The notes under the pieces were generated by a model. That model did no database searches, was not told where the DNA came from, and saw nothing but the letters and a program-made list of their open reading frames with translations. DNA of 64,000 bases from assembly GCA_964408185.1 (NCBI GenBank), contig CAYOYK010000002.1, forward strand, positions 62,001 to 126,000. The letters are read 5' to 3'. Below are positions 60,605 through 64,000 of this stretch, piece after piece. The position numbers and the translations under genes are program-made. The stretch comes from CAYOYK01 sp964408185. GTDB taxonomy: Bacteria > Bacillota > Clostridia > Christensenellales > Aristaeellaceae. Each line of letters begins with the position of its first letter. The first letter of the stretch is position 1.

Positions 60605-62557
60605 CTATTGAATGCGCTTGAATCGTTTTTCCAGCTCCTTTTGCGTCATTTCGACGACGATGGGCCGTCCGTGCGGGCAGGTGGGAGGAACGCCCGACGT
60701 CAGCATGTCCGCAAGCAGCGTCCGCGCATCCTGCTCGGTAAGCGCGTCCCCCGCCTTGACGGCCCGCTTGCAGGCCATCTGCGCGACCATCGCGCGAATT
60801 CGCTCACAGTTGGGCTTTCCGGGCTGCGTCATCATCTGGTCAAGCGCCTCGCGCAGCAGCTCTGCGGCGGGCGGCGCGGAGCCGAAGAGCATCGGCGCGG
60901 CGTGAATGGCGACGGAGGTCTCGTCAAACGCTTCATACCGAAAGCCCGCGTCGGCCAGCGCCTCTTGCGCGTCCAGCAGAAAGGCCATTTCGCGCGCCGT
61001 TACGCGCAACAGTTGCGGGGACAGGAGCTGCTGTGCCTGACGGTCGGCCTCGTGCGCCTTCATCAGTTTATCAAACAGCAGCCGCTCGTGCGCCGCGTGC
61101 TGATCGATCAGCAGCAAACGCTCCCCGGACTCGAACAAAAGATAGGTGTGAAACGCGGAGCCGATGTAGCGCAGCGTATCACTCGCGGATGCCGGCGCTG
61201 CAAACGTCTGCTGCTCCTCCTGCAGTTGACTCTTCACGGCGGGCGGCGGCGAGGCCGACGCGGAGAACGTGCGGGCAGCGGGCTGATAGCTCTCGACAAA
61301 GGACGCGCCGCGCTCGCCGTAGGAGCGCAGGATCTCCCGCGCACGCTCGCTGCTGACGGCAGGCGCGCGCTCGCGGATGGGCTCCGGACGGTCGGCCGGA
61401 GCGTCTGCCAAGGAATCGGGCATCAATGACAGCCGCGCGTTGACAAGCGCCTCCGCCTGCTCCTCCTCCGTGCCGCCCGCCAGACTTTCGACAACGACGT
61501 TGCTCTTATTCGGCTCGGCCTCCGGCGCTTTTGACTCGCCGCCCAGAAGCGCGTCCTTGGCGGTGCGCGCGTTCAGAGCCTCGAAAACCAGCTCCTCCAC
61601 GCAGGCCGCCACATGCTTTTCGTCCTGAAAGCGCACCTCCAGCTTGTTGGGGTGAACATTCACATCCACACGGTCAAACGGCATTTGCAGCGACAGCACG
61701 GCCAGCGGATAACGCCCGATCATCACCTGCCCTCGACAGGCGACATCCAGCGCGCGGCCCAGCTCCTCGCTGCGGAAGTATCGGCCGTTGATGAAAAAGC
61801 TCTGCTGCATGCGGTTTCCGCGCGTCTGCTCCCCCACGCCCACATACCCGGAGAGCAGCACGCCGTATCGGCTGCCCTCCACCGCAAAGAGCTCGCGCAG
61901 GGTCTCGCGCCCGTACACGCAGTAAATCGCCGTGGACAGCTTGCCGTCGCCCGGACTGTGGTAGATCGTCTTGCCCTGATTGACAAAGCGGAAGGAAATA
62001 TCAGGCCGGGAAAGAATAAGCCGCATCAGGTAGTCGGAGATCAGCGCGGCCTCCACGGTCGGCTTTTTGAGAAATTTGAGCCGCACGGGCGTGTTGAAGA
62101 ACAGCTCCTTTACCACAACGGCCGTGCCGATCGGGCTGGCGGCTTGCCGGAAGTCCGTAATGCTCCCGGCCTCGACCGCGATGCACGCGCCAAAGTCGTC
62201 CTCCGCCGTGCGCGTGGTGCATTTCACCTTGGCAACCGCCGCGATAGACGCGAGCGCTTCACCGCGGAAGCCAAGCGTCGGAATGGCAAACAGCTCTTTT
62301 TCTTCATGGAGCTTGCTGGTTGCGTGGCGTTCAAACGCCATTTTCAGCTGATCCTGCCGGATGCCGCAGCCGTTGTCCGATACGCGGAAGGACGTAATGC
62401 CGCCGTCCTGTATCTCCACGGTCACGGCGGTCGCGCCCGCGTCAACGCTGTTTTCCACCAGCTCCTTGATGGCGGCGGCGGGCCGCTCCACCACCTCTCC
62501 CGCGGCGATTTTGCCAATCAGCTCCGGCGACAGGAGCTTAATCACAGTAGGCTGCAT
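60605..62557 (-). CDS. mutL: DNA mismatch repair protein MutL with endonuclease domain
   Basis: A 650-aa protein. The GHKL ATPase domain (1-330) has IAAGEVVERP, DNGCGI, TSKL and GFRGEAL. A variable linker (about 340-455) follows, then the C-terminal dimer/endonuclease domain with DQHAAHERLLFD, ACKRAVKAGD and CPHGRP. In the metal motif DQHAxxExxxxE the last Glu is replaced by Asp. Such MutL nicks the new strand, as expected for bacteria without MutH. It lies 9 nt after the mutS stop. Confidence 0.95.
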   Translation of the reverse strand: MQPTVIKLLSPELIGKIAAGEVVERPAAAIKELVENSVDAGATAVTVEIQDGGITSFRVSDNGCGIRQDQLKMAFERHATSKLHEEKELFAIPTLGFRGEALASIAAVAKVKCTTRTAEDDFGACIAVEAGSITDFRQAASPIGTAVVVKELFFNTPVRLKFLKKPTVEAALISDYLMRLILSRPDISFRFVNQGKTIYHSPGDGKLSTAIYCVYGRETLRELFAVEGSRYGVLLSGYVGVGEQTRGNRMQQSFFINGRYFRSEELGRALDVACRGQVMIGRYPLAVLSLQMPFDRVDVNVHPNKLEVRFQDEKHVAACVEELVFEALNARTAKDALLGGESKAPEAEPNKSNVVVESLAGGTEEEQAEALVNARLSLMPDSLADAPADRPEPIRERAPAVSSERAREILRSYGERGASFVESYQPAARTFSASASPPPAVKSQLQEEQQTFAAPASASDTLRYIGSAFHTYLLFESGERLLLIDQHAAHERLLFDKLMKAHEADRQAQQLLSPQLLRVTAREMAFLLDAQEALADAGFRYEAFDETSVAIHAAPMLFGSAPPAAELLREALDQMMTQPGKPNCERIRAMVAQMACKRAVKAGDALTEQDARTLLADMLTSGVPPTCPHGRPIVVEMTQKELEKRFKRIQ

Positions 62558-62566
62558 AGTTCCTCC

Positions 62567-64000
62567 TTACAGCTTGCGCGCTTCCTCGCGCAGGCGGAAC
62601 AGGGTGTTGATCGCGTCCATGGGGGTGAGCGCCAGCACGTCGAGCCCTTGCAGCTCGGCAATCAAATCGTCCTGCGGCAAATGGAACAGGTCGGTTTGCC
62701 GATCCTGCTTCCTGCGCTTTTCGAGGATGTTCTGGCTGATGGTCACTTGGTTGATATCGCTGGCTTCCAGACGGGCCTGAATCTCGTGCGCGCGCATGAC
62801 GACCGCCTGCGGAATGCCCGCAAGGCGCGCCACATGGACGCCATAGCTCCTGTCCGCGCCGCCGGGGACGATCTTGCGCAGAAAGACAACGTCCTCGCCA
62901 AGCTCCTGCACGGAAATACAGTAATTTTTCACGCCCTCAAACTGCCCCTCCAGCTCGCTGAGCTCATGGTAGTGGGTAGCGAAAAGCGTTTTTGCGCCTA
63001 TCTTCTTGCGGTCGAGCAAATACTCCGCCACCGCCCACGCGATGCTCAGGCCGTCAAATGTGCTGGTTCCGCGCCCGATTTCATCCAGCAATATCAGAGA
63101 GCGAGCCGTCGCGTTGCGCAGAATGTTGGCTGTCTCGCTCATTTCCACCATAAATGTGGACTGCCCGGCCGCCAAATCGTCTGACGCGCCAATACGCGTA
63201 AAAATGCGGTCAACCGTGCTTATGGATGCCGAATCTGCCGGAACAAAGCAGCCGATATGCGCCATAAGCACGCATAACGCCACCTGCCGCATGTAGGTGC
63301 TTTTGCCCGCCATGTTTGGCCCCGTGATGATGAGCAGGCGGTTCGCGTCCGTATCCATCCGCGCGTCGTTTGGCACGAACGCCGTATCGGACATCATTTT
63401 TTCCACAATGGGATGACGGGCGTTCTGCAAGTTGATAACGCCGTCCTCGGTGATAACGGGGCGAACGTAATCGTTTTCGCGCGCGACAAGCGACAGCGAC
63501 AGCAGCGCGTCGAGTGTCTTGATTGCTTCCGCGTCGGTCTGTATTTCGTGGATGCGCTTGGCAATCTCGTCCCGAAGCTGATTGAAAAGCTCAAGCTCCA
63601 GCGTCATGGCGCTTTGCTGCGCGCCGAGGATTTTACGCTCCAAGTCTTGCAGCTCCGGCGTAACATACCGCTCGCAGTTGGCAAGCGTCTGCCTGCGGGT
63701 GTATCGAAGCGGCACCTGACCCAGGTTGGACTTGGTGACCTCGATATAGAACCCGAAAACGCGGTTGTACTGGATTTTGAGGTTCTTGATGCCCGTCTCG
63801 GCGCGCTCGGTCGTTTCAAGGTCAAGCAGCCATTGCTTGCCCAGCGTGGAGGCTTGACGGTACTCGTCCAGCGTTTGATTGTACCCATCGGCAATGAGGC
63901 CGCCCTCGGTGAGCAGAATGGGCGCGTCCGGATGGATGGCGCGGCAGAGCAGCTCGGTCAGATCGTCCAGCGGGTCGATCTCCGCTTGCAGCGCGGCCAG
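62567..64000 (-). CDS. mutS: DNA mismatch repair protein MutS, C-terminal part (5' end outside window)
   Basis: About 478 residues are visible and the frame is open to the window edge. Present are the end of the core/clamp region (YNRVFGFYIEVTKSNLGQVP), the ATPase domain with Walker A TGPNMAGKST, Walker B LLDEIGRGTSTFDG and the ATHYHEL segment, and a C-terminal dimerisation helix region. MutS recognises mismatches and recruits MutL, whose gene follows. The N-terminal mismatch-binding domain with its Phe-x-Glu motif is not in view. Confidence 0.96.
   Translation of the reverse strand: MAALQAEIDPLDDLTELLCRAIHPDAPILLTEGGLIADGYNQTLDEYRQASTLGKQWLLDLETTERAETGIKNLKIQYNRVFGFYIEVTKSNLGQVPLRYTRRQTLANCERYVTPELQDLERKILGAQQSAMTLELELFNQLRDEIAKRIHEIQTDAEAIKTLDALLSLSLVARENDYVRPVITEDGVINLQNARHPIVEKMMSDTAFVPNDARMDTDANRLLIITGPNMAGKSTYMRQVALCVLMAHIGCFVPADSASISTVDRIFTRIGASDDLAAGQSTFMVEMSETANILRNATARSLILLDEIGRGTSTFDGLSIAWAVAEYLLDRKKIGAKTLFATHYHELSELEGQFEGVKNYCISVQELGEDVVFLRKIVPGGADRSYGVHVARLAGIPQAVVMRAHEIQARLEASDINQVTISQNILEKRRKQDRQTDLFHLPQDDLIAELQGLDVLALTPMDAINTLFRLREEARKL

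Overview
This window comes from a GC-rich, Gram-positive-type member of the Firmicutes/Bacillota, most likely a spore-forming anaerobic Clostridia. The evidence is the ctsR-mcsA-mcsB-clpC operon with its CtsR operator, a LexA of B. subtilis length, a SpoIVFA/SpoIVFB-like pair, an Rnf respiratory complex, a small SRP RNA, strong AAGGAGG ribosome-binding sites and frequent TTG/GTG starts. A Christensenellales- or Oscillospirales-like lineage would fit, but the sequence alone does not settle it. Gene density is high and almost everything is housekeeping. I see no phage, insertion sequence, CRISPR array, rRNA or tRNA.

Layout. 1-4.1 kb: the tail of a peptide-binding protein, an EF-G-2-like GTPase and a 1-phosphofructokinase-like kinase. 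4.1-10.5 kb: alpha/beta hydrolase, membrane-anchored MurF-like ligase, Ddl, Dxs and TlyA, linking peptidoglycan and isoprenoid precursor supply. 10.5-13.6 kb: nadK-argR-recN from its own promoter. 13.8-20 kb: rnfCDEAB (no rnfG), proC, rnhA. 20.1-24.5 kb: a tyrosine recombinase with an apparent ATT start, then lexA-mgtC-psuK-psuG. 24.8-31.9 kb: a small hypothetical gene, then on the minus strand recQ and an mtaD-like deaminase with three glycosyltransferases.

32-36.2 kb: SRP RNA, glyA, yraN, and on the minus strand a large zinc-ribbon membrane protein and rplS. 36.4-39.8 kb (minus): pmbA/tldE, tldD and beta-phosphoglucomutase. 40-48.7 kb (plus): ctsR-mcsA-mcsB-clpC, then mrfA-mrfB and a TPR protein. 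49-53.7 kb: an XRE-cupin regulator with potABCD. 53.7-56.8 kb: an orphan copper-chaperone-like protein, a LysM protein without signal peptide, PuuD and a split chromate transporter. 56.8-64 kb (minus): mutS (partial)-mutL-miaA-ynbB, then spoIVFA-spoIVFB.

Themes. Stress and repair genes recur: lexA, recN, recQ, mutSL, mrfAB, and the CtsR regulon, whose McsB marks proteins for ClpC. Polyamine or GABA handling sits together as regulator-potABCD with puuD nearby. SpoIVFAB and a LysM protein behind a mother-cell-type promoter-like site suggest sporulation. The observations I rate highest are the rnf operon without rnfG, a shared upstream promoter module at lexA and ctsR, the ATT-start recombinase, a terminator-like hairpin covering the spoIVFA ribosome-binding site, and a 42-bp tandem duplication at a synteny break after recN.
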